DNA of 64,000 nt from Coleophoma eucalyptorum (GCA_026120035.1 JALRME010000003.1:1426001-1490000), one strand, 5' to 3'; numbered from the stretch's first letter, positions 1 through 11,700 are shown. Made by a program: numbers and translations. Notes: generated by a model from the letters alone, not told the origin.

Positions 1-1246
1 AGCGTAAGATCTACCGGCAACGTCCGCGCGCGCTTTCGGAAGATGCGATAACACCAGACCCCTCTACCAGCCCCATACCCGGAGTCCCAGAACAAACACT
101 CGACGAACTGATCTCCTCCGAAGCACCTGATGTAGGTGATGGAGATGTAGAAGGTGCGCGTGTGCCAATTTCAGAGATCCTGCGGCTGCGGAAACAGCGC
201 AAGATGCGTGCTGGCGGAGTTGAGTTTCGCGTCGCTGCGAGCATGACAGCTTCCGCTGGAATGGATGGAGAGGCAGAGATGGTGGTTAAGGGAGAGACGG
301 AAGAAGAAGAGGTTGCAAGGACAGGGGAGGTGAGAAAATTCGCGCCGCAAACGGGGATGATTGGGGACGTGAATAGACATATGTAAGTGTTACTTTCTAC
401 AGTACGGATTTCGTGTGCTCCAACGAGCTTTCCCGGGGGTTATACGGACGGAAGTTTGGGGAAGTTGGATGGATGGTCCGCAGAGGCTGACGATGGAAGG
501 ATGGCATATATAGATTCGCAACTGGCTAAACGCTCTTCTCCCTCAATGGGTGCTACGACGTCATCATCAACAACCACCTCATTAACCCAGCCCTCAAATC
601 CACAAAATGCCCCGTTGAGGACTCAACCGGATGATGTCCAAAGACAACCTGCCGCGCTAGGGAAGTTGCAGGAGATTGATCTCGGGGATGAAGCGAGAAG
701 CAGGAATGTGGAGCGCACGGATAAGGCGCGGAGGAGGTTAGATGGTGAGGAGATAGAGGAGGAAGAGGTGAAGAAGGGAAAGGTCAGGCTAGGGAGGGAT
801 GGGAAGCCGTGGAGAGGGCGGAAGAGGAGAGGCAGTGATGATGTGAAGCGGGATAAACTGGTTGAGGACATCCTGAGAGAGAATCGCCGTAAGTATTCTC
901 TTCCATTTCATATTTTTACACACCCTATTTTTAAGGAAAGAAAGGAAGAAATGTTTACTGATTTTGTTCTTTGTGGTATATAGTAGAGATATACGACGAG
1001 CCCGTTCAACCGCAACGTGCAATAAATGGCGATGAAGCAGCAGATGACCTGGTTGCAGAAGAGTTCAGGAGGGAGTTCATGGATGCTGTCTCACAGCGGC
1101 ATAAAAAGAAGGCAGCTCCTCCACCGCCGGGTGGAATGGGTGGGAAGAAGGGTGAAGAGGAATTGTTGAAGGGTCCAAAGTTAGGTGGAAGTAGGAGTGC
1201 TAGAGCAGCTATGAGGGAGATGATGTTGAAGAGTGGAAAGAAATAG
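1..1246 (+). CDS. tls1: Tls1/HCA59 (Hep_59, C9orf78) family protein, 5' partial
   Basis: This is the family of human C9orf78 and fission yeast Tls1, spliceosome-associated proteins; Tls1 also affects telomere-gene splicing. The reading frame is already open at base 3 (RKIYRQR..., basic N-terminal style), so the start lies just upstream of the window. Exons are <1-382, 500-888 and 984-1246, and these join in frame. Family marks are the ILRLRKQRKMRAGGVEF block, the FAPQTGMIGDVNRHM-MAYIDSQLAKR block that straddles the first intron, and ENR-EIYDEP across the second. The C-terminus is basic and Gly-rich, ending in SGKK. About 343 residues are visible. The first intron ends in AAG rather than CAG or TAG, but only this acceptor restores the conserved HMMAYIDS junction. 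The family call is firm; the assignment to Tls1 itself is by similarity remembered, not searched. Confidence 0.85.
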
Positions 1247-1645
1247 GGCAAAAGTACTTATTATTTTTGGTACACCAGATTTTCAAGTCTGATAGTTCAC
1301 TTTACGCATATTCTCTGCACGAGATTGTAGATGGAATGAAAGTGTTACATGAGTAGATTTGTTGCCGCTAGTAGTATGTTATATTATTACAGTTGTACTT
1401 TGGGTATCCTTGAATCTGCTGCTATCCTTCCGTAACTACTCCTTGCTGAGACGCCCTCGCTATGAATAATCCTATCTGTTTGATATACGACTGGTTCTAT
1501 TTCCCGATGGTATTTTGAATTCCCATTAAACGCCAATCAAACCCTGCTTCGCAAAATTGGGAGAAAGAAAAAAAGAAGAAAAAAAAAGAAAAAAAAGCAA
1601 AGATGCTTCGCTACATGCTGCTATAAGTAAATTGTGCTTCCTCCC
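1247..1645. other. Convergent intergenic region with A-rich tract
   Basis: This lies between the stops of two convergent genes and should hold both 3' ends. It contains an impure poly-A/purine tract at about 1560-1605. No coding signal is seen. Confidence 0.6.
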
Positions 1646-2740
1646 TCATAATTCTTGATTCGAAACCGGTGTCATATCTCCAGGTCCAAAATTCATCGCC
1701 TGAGATAGGCGAATCTCACCTCCAACATCCAACACCACGGCGTCAGTGCCGACTCTTTTGTGCGGAAACTCAGGACTGCGAGGTGATATGACGCTTTCGA
1801 CATCCTCGCGCTCATACTTCTCAGTTACGATCTTCGATGCTGCGTACCCTTTTGTGAGCTTGTCACCATCATGCGCACTGATCCATGTTTTGGCGCAGAG
1901 ATTCTGTGCAATCTCAAGCCCACCCGGGAAACCAGCACAGATATTACCGCCTAGGTACCATGGGTTGGTGATGCGGTCGAAGCAGTGGAGAAGGGCAGTG
2001 AGTGGTAAGGCAGCTTCGGATACTAGATGTGATTCGGCAAATGGTTTGAGGATATTGTATGCGCATCCGTGAGGGGAGAAGACCACTGAGAGTGCTCGAT
2101 CTACTACGGAGGGTGAGAAGGTGGATTGGTAGGATTGCGGTGATGCTGGTGGGGTCAAGGGCATTTGGCCGAATGGATGCGTTGCTGCTGGTGGTCGATA
2201 TGTTATTCCCACTGCACTGTGAAGCCCGGTAACATCTAGCTTCTGGGTCAACCAGGTCACAGTCACTTCTCCAGGTGTGCCATTAGGCGTGGACGGTGGA
2301 ATTGGTATGCGATATGTGGCGGAATTCCGTTTACTCTTTGATTTCTCCCACCGTGGAAGGGTGACGACCTTGCTTGGGTCGAAGTACTTCCAACCACGGA
2401 TTGTTTTTGCTGCTCCCGGTTCCGCCAATATCATCGTCTTCCCTCCGCTGGCTGGAAGTTGTTTCAATGTCGGAGCGTGACAATGATCCGTCTTGTCCTG
2501 GCTGATGATAACCAGGTCGGGTTCTGGAAGTTCTGACAGCGAAGATACACAGGATGGCTTTCTATGCGTGGAAATTGAAAACTTGGAATGCCATATAGTT
2601 GACGCTCCGGTGAGCCATGGATCAAGGACTATTGTGAAGGCCTTTTGCTTCTGACCTGGCGAGGGTGGAAACGATAGTATTGGTTCAAACGACAAGAGAA
2701 AGGATGCGTCGGAGTTCAGATGTTTGACGGTCAACGACAT
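1646..2740 (-). CDS. Metallo-beta-lactamase-fold protein, degenerate metal site
   Basis: This is a single-exon gene of 364 residues. The N-terminal part reads like a beta-lactamase-superfamily fold: VLDPWLTG, then PDLVIISQDKTDHCH where active enzymes carry HxHxDH. Only the DH part of the motif is present; the two leading histidines are replaced by S/Q and K. Further along are GITYRPPA, LSVVFSPHGCAYN and WISAHDGDK, which look like the later fold blocks. The substrate is unknown. The changed motif suggests a non-hydrolytic role or an altered metal site. There is no signal peptide or membrane segment. It converges with the Tls1-family gene. The fold call is moderately sure; the function is not known. 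Confidence 0.7.
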   Translation of the reverse strand: MSLTVKHLNSDASFLLSFEPILSFPPSPGQKQKAFTIVLDPWLTGASTIWHSKFSISTHRKPSCVSSLSELPEPDLVIISQDKTDHCHAPTLKQLPASGGKTMILAEPGAAKTIRGWKYFDPSKVVTLPRWEKSKSKRNSATYRIPIPPSTPNGTPGEVTVTWLTQKLDVTGLHSAVGITYRPPAATHPFGQMPLTPPASPQSYQSTFSPSVVDRALSVVFSPHGCAYNILKPFAESHLVSEAALPLTALLHCFDRITNPWYLGGNICAGFPGGLEIAQNLCAKTWISAHDGDKLTKGYAASKIVTEKYEREDVESVISPRSPEFPHKRVGTDAVVLDVGGEIRLSQAMNFGPGDMTPVSNQEL

Positions 2741-4747
2741 CTTGAAAATACTGAATTAGCGGCCCAGTATTTTATTGATGCTCATAACCGATGTTCAAAC
2801 TCAGAGGGCGAACGAAGGACTGGATTCTGTTGAAGGTCAAAGTCTGGGCAGTCCTCAACTTAACATTCAGCAGAATTGGAGTCGCACGTCGTCCTGGGGT
2901 ATGAACTGCACGTCGACGACATTACGAGTGGAGCAGCATGAACAGGTTTAAGTGATCTTGCGTGGGTGCGAGAGCGAATGGGCAGTGCCAATGATCTTGT
3001 ACCTTCTAAGAACCCTTGTGTTGCTACTAGCCATTGGATGATGGGGCTACGGGGTCCTGGGACGGACCCAAGACCCAGAACGACAATTCGAGGCGATCTG
3101 ATAGACGCCACAGCGTCGCTAGGAAGAGACTGTTACCCTTACTTTACAAAACGCAATGATACGAGAAAACCTTCAAGACATCACATTCCAATGGGACCTA
3201 TTCTAAACACCTTAGCCCTCAGAATGAAGAAGCTGAATTGAAGTGGACACAGGAGAAACAGGCAGTTCTGCAAAGCACTGATGTTCAGGGCCGCAGCCAC
3301 CCGTCAATTTGGCGGGCAGCTCGCTTCCGCTGACCCTTTCTTACCTTTTCCCTCGGCATCGCCAATCTCTTGCAAGGATGGGGATGGTAAGGGCGCCGGT
3401 GCAACTGGTAGCGATCAAGGACAGCCACTCAGATTCCACAGCCGGAGCTGATCCAGATGGAATATTTATCTGGTGAAGCCGCCCGGAGGTCTATGCGGGC
3501 ACCAGGATGCACCGGGCGGCGAGGAGCAATTTTTGCCGAGCGATCGACGAAATGAGATCCTGTACTCGTTCGCATCGTGAGAGTGATATTGCAGACATGG
3601 AATCCAGACCAAACATGTTTCCTGCAACACACTCTCCTGGAATCCGCCTCGCTTGCTTCTGCTCATGGATTTCCACTATTATTGCGATGCCAAAAGCATT
3701 TTCGATAGCCTCCTTGGATTTTAAGTTTTGGCGCAACCTGTGTCAAGTCCGCTAACTCTTTGCGATGGAAGTTGCCGCGACAAATGCTCTAGAGCACTAC
3801 GGGCGTGACAGTCGTCAATGTCTTTACAAGTTTTTCGATTCATATTACATTACATTAATGGCCTTGCCTGGTTTACTTGTCTGTGTTAGCTCCGTCTTTG
3901 GCGATGAAAAGTGGTTACAAAACAAGGCACCTTCTCCTGATAGCATGAACCGGCCTAACAATCGGGCTGAAGACCTCCGCGCTTTGTTGATGGTCTACAT
4001 GATTACCCATTGGCTCGCTCGTCCACAACACTCTTATGCTGCAGGAAAAGTGGTCAAGCTAAGCATTCAGCCGCCAAGACTGGGAGTAAGCCATTGTCTT
4101 CGGATCATTTATCTGCCGGCAACGAATCTTAAATGGACACGCAGCGTATGAGATTCTTTTCACCAAATCATCAAGCTGAGGAGGCCTTTCCGCCCTGAAT
4201 CGACAAGCGACCAAATGAGCATACTTTACTCCGCCCAAACTCTAGCTCTGTTGCTGGGTTCAAGACAGCAGCCACTCAAGAAACCTCGGCATCTCAGGAT
4301 CCAATCATTTTTGGCTGTGTGAGAGGTCGTTCTCGTTTTGAACTTGTTCTGTCTACCCTAGGCCAGCAAAAGTCCTTTTACGCAACCCATTTTGTGAACT
4401 GTACAATGCTACAATGCGGATCTCTAACGCACTTGAGATGAATGGATGAAGGTCGAGGCGAAGGTCAAGACAAGTGTGGAGGATAATGGAAAGTGTAAGA
4501 GCGACCTTTCTGAACCTTAGATTTTATTAGCAGTCTTGGATCTTATAGTCACTTAATCTAGACGAATGATGTTACTTCCACTCACGGTGAACTTTTAGAC
4601 CTTTACCTATGTCCTGAGTAGCATACCTGGTTATGCCTAGATATTTCTATTAAATCTACAGCATTTGTTCTGCCGTGCTTGATGGTTAACCATGGAGATT
4701 GCTCCCAAAAAAAAACAACTGGTGTTATATACCTTCCACATGATTAA

Positions 4748-4761
4748 CACGTGATCACGTG
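4748..4761. promoter_or_regulatory. Double CACGTG palindrome upstream of MPH1
   Basis: A 14-bp perfect palindrome, CACGTGATCACGTG, holds two bHLH-type E-boxes 2 bp apart, ending 86 bases before the MPH1 ATG. The motif class (Cbf1/Pho4/Myc type) is established; the binding factor here is inference. Confidence 0.6.
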
Positions 4762-4772
4762 AAATTTCGGGA

Positions 4773-4791
4773 ACGCGTTATCCTGACGCGA
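4773..4791. promoter_or_regulatory. MCB-like ACGCGT and ACGCGA elements upstream of MPH1
   Basis: ACGCGT at 4773-4778 is the MluI cell-cycle box bound by MBF in yeasts. A related GACGCGA follows at 4785-4791. The first lies 70 bases before the MPH1 ATG. G1/S control would suit a replication-fork repair helicase, but this is inference from the motif. Confidence 0.55.
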
Positions 4792-4847
4792 ACCCCAAGT
4801 GTTGACCACAAAAGACACACCAATATGGGAACGTCTCTAGGGCCAAC

Positions 4848-7800
4848 ATGTCAATGAGCGACGGGGATGAATATGGCGATATCCCTGACGAGGATCTAAT
4901 TGAACTTGACAGTCAAGCATCTCAGCAACTTCCATCTCTTCCTCGGGCAAGGAAACGACGGCGAACCTCGCCTTCCTCGAACGACAGTGACGAGATCACC
5001 GACGATGGACGGCCGTCCAGAAGCAGAAGGCGATCTCAAAACTCGGCAGAGAGCGAGCAAGATGGGGAGATAGGGGGGGAAGATCAGAGAAAGAAGAAGC
5101 CAAGATATAAGATTCATATCAACGAGCATGGCTGTGAGATACCTGCGGCAATAGTAGTAGGCGCAACTCAGGCAGAGGCTATGCCAGATTCAAGCCCATT
5201 TCGGATCAGAGGCCCTATTATCAAAATAGCCAGGCCGGGACCACCGAAATCAGCGATATCAAAGCCTTTGTCCCTCACAGCAACTCCTCGTCGACATGAT
5301 GAGTGTCCAGTGCAACCGAGGTCTCTCCAGCGAACAACCAGCGGCATATCCATGGAAGATTGCTCTAAAGAGCTTGAGGATCTACCATCAGACGCTTTTA
5401 TGTCATCCCCCGAGTTCGAAGAACTCACTGTTCGTCCTACTGTGTTCAGCTCTCCAGCTCAAACCCACGCGGGTACTGCAACCCAAACTGCGCGGCGACA
5501 TCTGACAGCACCACAAAATGGCCTTCGTCAGACGACACTGTTCGGTGGCCGTGCTTCACAAGCTCAGGTGACTGCTTCGCAGCCCAGGAAAGTACACAAT
5601 TTTCGGGTCGACCTCCCTCCTGAAGAGCCAACACACCATGCCCTGGATCTTGAACAGTTGAAAACATGGGTATATCCTACAAACCTTGGCGAGATCCGCG
5701 ACTATCAGTACAGCATTGTCAAGAATGGGCTCTTCAATAACCTTCTTGTCGCACTGCCTACTGGTCTGGGAAAGACATTTATTGCTGCCACAATTATGTT
5801 CAACTTCTTTCGCTGGACACGTGACGCAAAAATTGTGTTTGTTGCCCCTACCAAGCCCTTGGTTGCTCAACAAGTAGAGGCTTGTTTTCATACAGTTGCA
5901 ATACCCAGGTCAACCACTGCTATGCTTACTGGTGAAGTAGGGAGGGCATTGCGAGCAGAAGAGTGGGCTGAAAAACGGGTATTCTTCATGACACCACAAA
6001 CGCTAGAAAACGATCTTAAGTACGGTTATGCTGATCCAAAGAAGATCGTGCTTCTTGTTGTCGACGAAGCACATCGGGCAACCGGAAATTATGCCTACAA
6101 TAACATCGTGAAGCTTATGCGTCAGTTTAGCAAGAGTTTTCGTGTCCTCGCCCTGACTGCAACACCAGGTGCTTCGGTAGAGGCGGTACAGGAGGTCATA
6201 GATGGCTTGGAAATTTCCAAGGTTGAGATTCGTACCGAGAATTCTATCGATATCCAGCAATATGTCCACGATCGCGATATTGAGCAAATTATCCTTGATC
6301 CGTCTGACGAGATGGTCATGATCAAAGAATTGTATTCCAAAGCTCTTCAACCACTGGTCAACAAACTCTGTGGTTTGAATGCCTATTACAACAGAGATCC
6401 AATGGCCCTAACGACGTTTGGCGTAATACAAGCGAGAAAGAACTGGTTGAAGTCGCCGGCAGCTAGAAATGCCAACGCAGGAGTCAAAGGTATGGCCTTC
6501 GGGCTGTTCACAATACTATCTAGTTTAGCTCATGGAATTAAAATGCTCAACTTCCATGGGATCGGGCCATTTTATTCTGCTGTAAATGAGTTACGACAAG
6601 AGGTAGAAAGCAAGGGGGCAGGGTCCAAATACAAGAAGCAGGTGGTCGAGAGTCCGGATTTCAAGAAGATGATGGATCGTGTTCAACACTGGATTAGTAG
6701 AGATGACTTCGTGGGACATCCAAAGATGACATATCTATGCGACACCATTTTGAATCATTTCATGGATGCTGGGGAAGGGAGACTTGGAGCTGATGCTTCC
6801 CCTTCAAGTACACGGGTCATCGTCTTCGCCGAGTTTCGAGACAGTGCTGAGGAGATTGTTCGAGTTTTGAATAGACACGGGCCAATGGTCAGGGCCTCAG
6901 TCTTTGTTGGTCAGGCCGATTCCAAACGTTCAGCTGGAATGAACCAAGAGGCTCAACAAGCGGCCATTGGAAAATTCAAACTTGGAACATTCAACGTGAT
7001 TGTGGCTACATCTATCGGCGAAGAAGGTTTAGATATTGGTCAGGTAGATCTAATTGTCTGTTATGATGCTTCTTCGTCGCCAATCAGAATGCTACAGCGA
7101 ATGGGTCGAACAGGAAGAAAGAGAGCTGGAAAGATTGTTCTACTGCTTATGCGCGGTAAAGAGGAGGAATCCTTCGCTAAAGCTAAGGACAACTACGAGC
7201 AGATGCAAAAGATGATAAGCTCAGGCGCACGCTTCAATTTTCGACATGATCTGTCTCGCCGAATTGTGCCCAAAGACATCACACCCGTGGTTGAAAAGCG
7301 GATCATCGATATCCCACTAGAAAACACCCAAGACACATCCCTACCTGAACCTCGCCGTCGTGGCAGGAAAACAACGAAAAAGGCTCCAGCAAAGAAATTC
7401 CACATGCCTGATGGTGTAGAGACGGGATTTAGAACTGCCTCAAATCTAGGAGCAGACGGTTCGTTGACCGACTTTGGAGTGACTCGAAAAGTAAAAGAAG
7501 TTCCCAAGACACAGTTAGCACCGATTCCTTCCCTCGAATCTGTTCTGTTGGACGCCCCGGCAGAAGTGGAATTTCAGCGAAACTATCTTTTTGTTGCTGG
7601 CTCAGAGATTCAAGAAGTTGGTATGCCTGATGTTACTGCCCAGACGTTGAGCCAGCGATCCCTCACTCCCACTGTGAAGGTCCCTCATGGTGCTCATACT
7701 AAAAGATGTGTACGTTTGTTCAAAGCTCTTGCTGAAGCAAATGGTACCCTGAACAGCTATTCACATGATCAGCTGATGGATTTGAGTTGGCTGAAAGCTC

Positions 7801-8603
7801 CCACCTTAATTGACGAGATGTCAGAGTCAGTGGACAGCGAAAGGCGTAGAAAGACAGCAGCACCTAAAAGACCAGCTATCAGATCACGAAAGAAAACCGT
7901 CCCAGTACTTGCGGACATTGAGATGGATGATCAGGACGATGATGACAGTGAAGACAACATTCCAGGAGATCATGTTCATCGAAATACTCAAGGCTATAAC
8001 TACAGCGAGGGCGAAGGCGAAAGTGTCGGTGCATCTGATACGGCGGGCGAAGAAAGCAGTGACGATGATATAGGCAGTTTGAAGGACTTTCTTGCAAGCG
8101 AGAGGAGCGAAAACCTCACCAGCAGCAGACTCATTCCAACCCAAACAACTACTTCTTCGCCTGTTATCTACAATGCTACTAGGCCATTCTTCGAGCCTAC
8201 CCAATTCAATGCTACACAGGAAACCAATGACGACGATATGCCGGACTTGAACGATTTATTCAGCTCTTCGAAGAAGACTACACATCCTCCTACCTCTATT
8301 GAGGAGATTAGTAGTAGTTCTGGAGATGAAGAACCACTAAAGACCAAAGTCCCGGCACAGAAGCAGAGAAAGCCTTTCAACAATCCATTCCAGGATTCGG
8401 ACAACGATGAAACTGAGGACGAAAGCACTTTTACGGCGCAATTTAGTCGGACGCGAGGGCAGAGCAAGTCGTCAACCAATGACCAGATTCAAGACTCGGA
8501 TGATAATGACAAGGACCTGACTGGGGAAGAAGAGGACGTTGTGAGAGCACCTGCCGGTCGAAGAAAACAACTTCGAGTTGTGGAAAGTGATAGTGATGAG
8601 TGA
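4848..8603 (+). CDS. MPH1: ATP-dependent 3'-5' DNA helicase Mph1 (FANCM orthologue)
   Basis: This superfamily 2 DEAH helicase remodels replication forks and D-loops in homologous recombination and crossover control, acting in the nucleus. It is a single exon of 1251 residues, a little longer than the budding yeast protein. Visible in order: an acidic and basic disordered N-terminus (1-270), the [10 protein letters not shown] region then Walker A PTGLGKT near residue 304, [14 protein letters not shown] near 405, TATPG, the FANCM/Hef-type insert (about 450-620), [24 protein letters not shown], and the motif VI core [10 protein letters not shown] near 749. After residue 830 the tail is low-complexity, acidic and basic, ending in VESDSDE. 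The start follows E-box and MCB motifs within 100 bases. All catalytic motifs look intact. Confidence 0.96.
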   Translation: MSMSDGDEYGDIPDEDLIELDSQASQQLPSLPRARKRRRTSPSSNDSDEITDDGRPSRSRRRSQNSAESEQDGEIGGEDQRKKKPRYKIHINEHGCEIPAAIVVGATQAEAMPDSSPFRIRGPIIKIARPGPPKSAISKPLSLTATPRRHDECPVQPRSLQRTTSGISMEDCSKELEDLPSDAFMSSPEFEELTVRPTVFSSPAQTHAGTATQTARRHLTAPQNGLRQTTLFGGRASQAQVTASQPRKVHNFRVDLPPEEPTHHALDLEQLKTWVYPTNLGEIRDYQYSIVKNGLFNNLLVALPTGLGKTFIAATIMFNFFRWTRDAKIVFVAPTKPLVAQQVEACFHTVAIPRSTTAMLTGEVGRALRAEEWAEKRVFFMTPQTLENDLKYGYADPKKIVLLVVDEAHRATGNYAYNNIVKLMRQFSKSFRVLALTATPGASVEAVQEVIDGLEISKVEIRTENSIDIQQYVHDRDIEQIILDPSDEMVMIKELYSKALQPLVNKLCGLNAYYNRDPMALTTFGVIQARKNWLKSPAARNANAGVKGMAFGLFTILSSLAHGIKMLNFHGIGPFYSAVNELRQEVESKGAGSKYKKQVVESPDFKKMMDRVQHWISRDDFVGHPKMTYLCDTILNHFMDAGEGRLGADASPSSTRVIVFAEFRDSAEEIVRVLNRHGPMVRASVFVGQADSKRSAGMNQEAQQAAIGKFKLGTFNVIVATSIGEEGLDIGQVDLIVCYDASSSPIRMLQRMGRTGRKRAGKIVLLLMRGKEEESFAKAKDNYEQMQKMISSGARFNFRHDLSRRIVPKDITPVVEKRIIDIPLENTQDTSLPEPRRRGRKTTKKAPAKKFHMPDGVETGFRTASNLGADGSLTDFGVTRKVKEVPKTQLAPIPSLESVLLDAPAEVEFQRNYLFVAGSEIQEVGMPDVTAQTLSQRSLTPTVKVPHGAHTKRCVRLFKALAEANGTLNSYSHDQLMDLSWLKAPTLIDEMSESVDSERRRKTAAPKRPAIRSRKKTVPVLADIEMDDQDDDDSEDNIPGDHVHRNTQGYNYSEGEGESVGASDTAGEESSDDDIGSLKDFLASERSENLTSSRLIPTQTTTSSPVIYNATRPFFEPTQFNATQETNDDDMPDLNDLFSSSKKTTHPPTSIEEISSSSGDEEPLKTKVPAQKQRKPFNNPFQDSDNDETEDESTFTAQFSRTRGQSKSSTNDQIQDSDDNDKDLTGEEEDVVRAPAGRRKQLRVVESDSDE

Positions 8604-9568
8604 AAGAACAAGCTCTTTGAATTTTGGGGGCCACAGCGTAGGAGTTCAGGAATAAAAAATGATAGCTCGCATTATCGAGCAATGCTGTGATGTATAATGA
8701 GAAGAGGGAGATAAATTTTGAGCTACTTCGAAGTCAATACTTGGATAAGGCAATAAGTGACGGTGTGATCAGGCGTTTAGGCACGATATTGCTCTAATAC
8801 AATGAGGAAATGCACTTCACCTAATGCGATGCCAGTGGAGACTTACCTTTAATGTAGGTACTTCTTACTTTTCCTATCCGCCTCAAGCTATTGGCTTCTA
8901 ACACGAGTACGCGAGCAAGATGAAAGCGCCATAGCCGTCTATTATCAATATCTATACTATCCGCAATCTATGCCATGCCCCAGAAAACCCCCTCATCCTG
9001 GATCTTTTTAAAATCATACCCCGAACCAACCCAAAATGCAAGCCTCATGGCCCCCCAGAAAAAGAAAACGCCCCTCGACCATCCAAGAAAAAAAGACTAA
9101 ATTCGAACTCCTTACTTCCATTTTCCTCTGCACCACTCCGCCATTTCACCAGACATTAGCACTAAATAAGACCCGCCCACTGCTTTTAATCCTCCACCGC
9201 TGCCTTTGCTCGCTTTAGCTGAAGAAGGACAAACGAGGGAAAAAGAAAAAGCAGAAATTGAGGAGGAGTGCTCGGCAAGCAGGGGTTTAGCGACGGGCAA
9301 TAGCGCGAGTGAAGTAACCCGTCAGAGTGCCCCCAACATTTTGACAGAGCGTTCCGTACCCCAATGGAACGGGTGGTACGATGGGGTAGCAGTTCAGAGA
9401 CATGCCTAAGTCGCCAAAGACGACTGTGGATGGAAGACTTGTTTCCAAGGTTAGCGTTTAGAAACTCAGATAGGGGAAAGAGGGGAATATTGCTGTCGAT
9501 CCCTGAGCTGCAACAGCCCCGGTGCAAGCAAGCCTGCAATGTGGAAATGGAAGTGGCTTAAGGCGGAC
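8604..9568. other. Intergenic region after MPH1
   Basis: It contains the MPH1 3' end and, at its right side, sequence that may hold a short terminal exon of the minus-strand secreted protein. Short ORFs at 9036-9561 on both strands have no recognisable motif. Confidence 0.5.
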
Positions 9569-9871
9569 CTACATGCTCTCTTTGAGCGTCAGCGTGCTCG
9601 AGTTTCCATCCCATGCGAACCCAACAACCGGGTTTGTACACGGGTAGTACGTGTTTGCTGTAGTGTTCCCTTTGAAACTGCACGAGGATGTCACGTTGGT
9701 GGTGGAATCTGAGTACTTGAAAGTGATACTTGGTGGATTGGTGTTTCCGCTTGCCGGCTTGAAGAGACTGAAGCCTTGGATGTCGAATGTTGTGGGCAGG
9801 TCTGTGTAGGCTGGGAGAGCCGTTGTGAGGGTGAGGAGTGAGGTGACAACGGCGGTCGTGGTGAACTTCAT
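9569..9871 (-). CDS. Small secreted protein, unknown function
   Basis: The open frame encodes 100 residues. Residues 1-19 form a clear signal peptide with a hydrophobic TTAVVTSLLTLTTALP core. The mature part is Thr/Ser/Asn-rich, with several N-x-S/T sites and two cysteines (SC and YYPC), followed by VGFAWDGNSSTLTLKES. This beta-strand pattern recalls small Alt a 1-like or similar secreted fungal proteins, but I cannot name the family. The stop overlaps a good splice donor (GTAGGT), so the 3' end may be wrong. Acceptors ending at 9534 (39-bp intron, 18 more codons containing one more cysteine) or at 9508 (65-bp intron) would both extend it. Confidence 0.6.
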   Translation of the reverse strand: MKFTTTAVVTSLLTLTTALPAYTDLPTTFDIQGFSLFKPASGNTNPPSITFKYSDSTTNVTSSCSFKGNTTANTYYPCTNPVVGFAWDGNSSTLTLKESM

Positions 9872-11189
9872 TGTGGTGGTTGGTAGGCTGCGGGTGCTAT
9901 ATTGGAGGCGTTATATTGTAGGGGAGGCTTGGTGAGTGGAAGATGAGGTGAACGATGTGACTCGTATGAAGGGAAAAGGAATTGTATTTATGCTTAAGAG
10001 TTTACTACCTCTGCTTTGTACATGCATTTCCTGTGTACTGCATCCTCCGGTGCATACGTTACAGTACCTTAGCACGAAGCCAAGAGGCTTACAGAGGAGG
10101 CCTTCCCGAATGCACAAATTACATCCAGAGTCAAGGTCAGCTCGAGAGGAATACGAGCCATGTCTCTTTCTTTTTCGTTCTAATCGTTCTGAACGAATCA
10201 AATAAGCTTCAGTAGAAAGATCAGATGTCATGTTTGCAAATATGGGCGGGTACCGAGCAAGAAGGCGAAGCTGTAGTGACATTGACTGCCGGCTACGCCT
10301 CACTTACAAGATACTCGAGTACACCAATTCTCAATCACCCCACCGGCGACGAGACGAACCCCAGCAAATAGCTATACAACGTCATAGGATTTGCTGTCCC
10401 ATCCGCCAAAATAAATCAGGAATGACGTTCAGAGGACCTTGTCCCTCTGGAAAGTGTCTGTTCGCACAACTCTAACACGCATTTCGACACGAGCAAGGTT
10501 GATCCTATCCTTGTACGCTTATGCATGGATGGACCAGCCGCGAAGGGCGAAGCAGGTAAACGACAGTAAAGGTATATCGGCAAGCTGCAGCAGCACTGTC
10601 TAGACAGCAGTTTCCGGTCGGTTTTCCAGGCACCACTGTTGGATGTTCTGCTAATGCTGATGCTGATGCTTATCCCGATGGCAATTCAGCTCGGTGCAAA
10701 AATAGACTCGGCCTTGACGAGTACGAGAAATACATGTAAGGGACTAAGAAGCAACCGTTGTTTTCTTTTGACGTGAGATAGCTCGTCGTATTGTCGCACG
10801 CTGCGCTCAACAGGTTACAGTAGCCAGTACCGAAACGGCGACGACCGACCCAAGAAACCAGCTGAGAACGAGCTCTCAACGAGCCTTTCTATTTGCGACA
10901 ATACAAATCAAGCACCATGTCTACCGAAGAGGAAGACGAGAAAGGCGGGTCAAGCACGGGTGAGTGAATAAGGTATGTCCTTCATAGTGCCTCAGGCGAT
11001 ACGTTACTTCCTGTACTGAGCCACATCTCGGCAAATGGAGCCCACACCGACTACATTATCCCCACGTGATCTTTCCACTAGCGCCCACGATTAGCTAATT
11101 CTCGAAAACCACCATCGCGAACTTTTTTCTCAATTCCTCTCCTTCGATATCGACAACTTCACGAACGACAATCCTCCCCATCACCAACA
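9872..11189. other. Intergenic region upstream of RPL36
   Basis: It is divergent between the secreted-protein and eL36 genes. A 16-codon ORF starts at 10918 (MSTEEEDEKGGSSTGE) and ends at once, with a GTGAGT donor near its end; I cannot join it to any further exon. A CACGTGAT motif lies at 11063-11070 and CT-rich leader sequence at about 11120-11185, as is common before ribosomal protein genes. Confidence 0.5.
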
Positions 11190-11700
11190 ATGGCAAAGGA
11201 GCAAACCGAACGCAGCGGCTTGGCCGTTGGACTCAACAAGGGCCACGTACGTTGAACACCCAGTTGCACATGCATCTTCAAGCCCTGTCTCACCTCTTGG
11301 AGGATCTTCAATTTCACAGCGCAACTTTGAAGATGGACCCCCCGGGCTGATGATGAGATTTTATTATAGAAAACCGAGGCTCGTGTCACCAAGCCCCGTG
11401 TCTCCCGCACCAAGGGACACTTGAGCAAGCGTACCGCTTTCGTTAGAGAGATCGTCAAGGAGGTCTCCGGGTAAGTCTTTTCACCTCCGTGTAAACCTTT
11501 TCCAGCTCAGATGGCTAATGGAACTCTTGCCATGCAGACTTGCCCCATACGAGCGTCGTGTTATCGAACTCCTCCGCAACAGCAAGGACAAGCGTGCCCG
11601 CAAGCTCGCCAAGAAGAGACTCGGTACCTTCGGACGTGCTAAGGCCAAGGTCGATGAGCTCCAGCGTGTCATCGCCGACTCCAGAAGAGCCGGTCACTAA
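11190..11700 (+). CDS. RPL36: 60S ribosomal protein eL36
   Basis: This is a cytosolic large-subunit ribosomal protein. The three exons (11190-11246, 11370-11470, 11538-11700) give 106 residues, the normal length. The protein starts [19 protein letters not shown] and continues [22 protein letters not shown], then a [17 protein letters not shown] block and a basic tail ending DSRRAGH, all typical of eL36. The first intron falls after codon 19, a common place for introns in ribosomal protein genes. A CT-rich leader and an upstream CACGTGAT motif fit a strongly expressed gene. Both introns have ordinary borders (GTACGT..TAG and GTAAGT..CAG). Confidence 0.96.

Larger units (their letters stand above)
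2741..4847. other. 2.1-kb intergenic region upstream of MPH1
   Basis: This separates two divergent genes. The distal 1.9 kb shows no ORF with convincing protein character; the longest, on the plus strand at 3765-4151, has no recognisable motif. The last 100 bases before MPH1 carry clear promoter motifs, listed separately. Confidence 0.6.

Noticed and set aside
3765..4151. 128-codon plus-strand ORF in the MPH1 upstream region
   Set aside because: No domain, odd composition, and no splice partner or promoter context.
10918..10965. 16-codon ORF MSTEEEDEKGGSSTGE with a GTGAGT donor
   Set aside because: No downstream acceptor gives a plausible continuing exon; kept only as a note in the intergenic entry.
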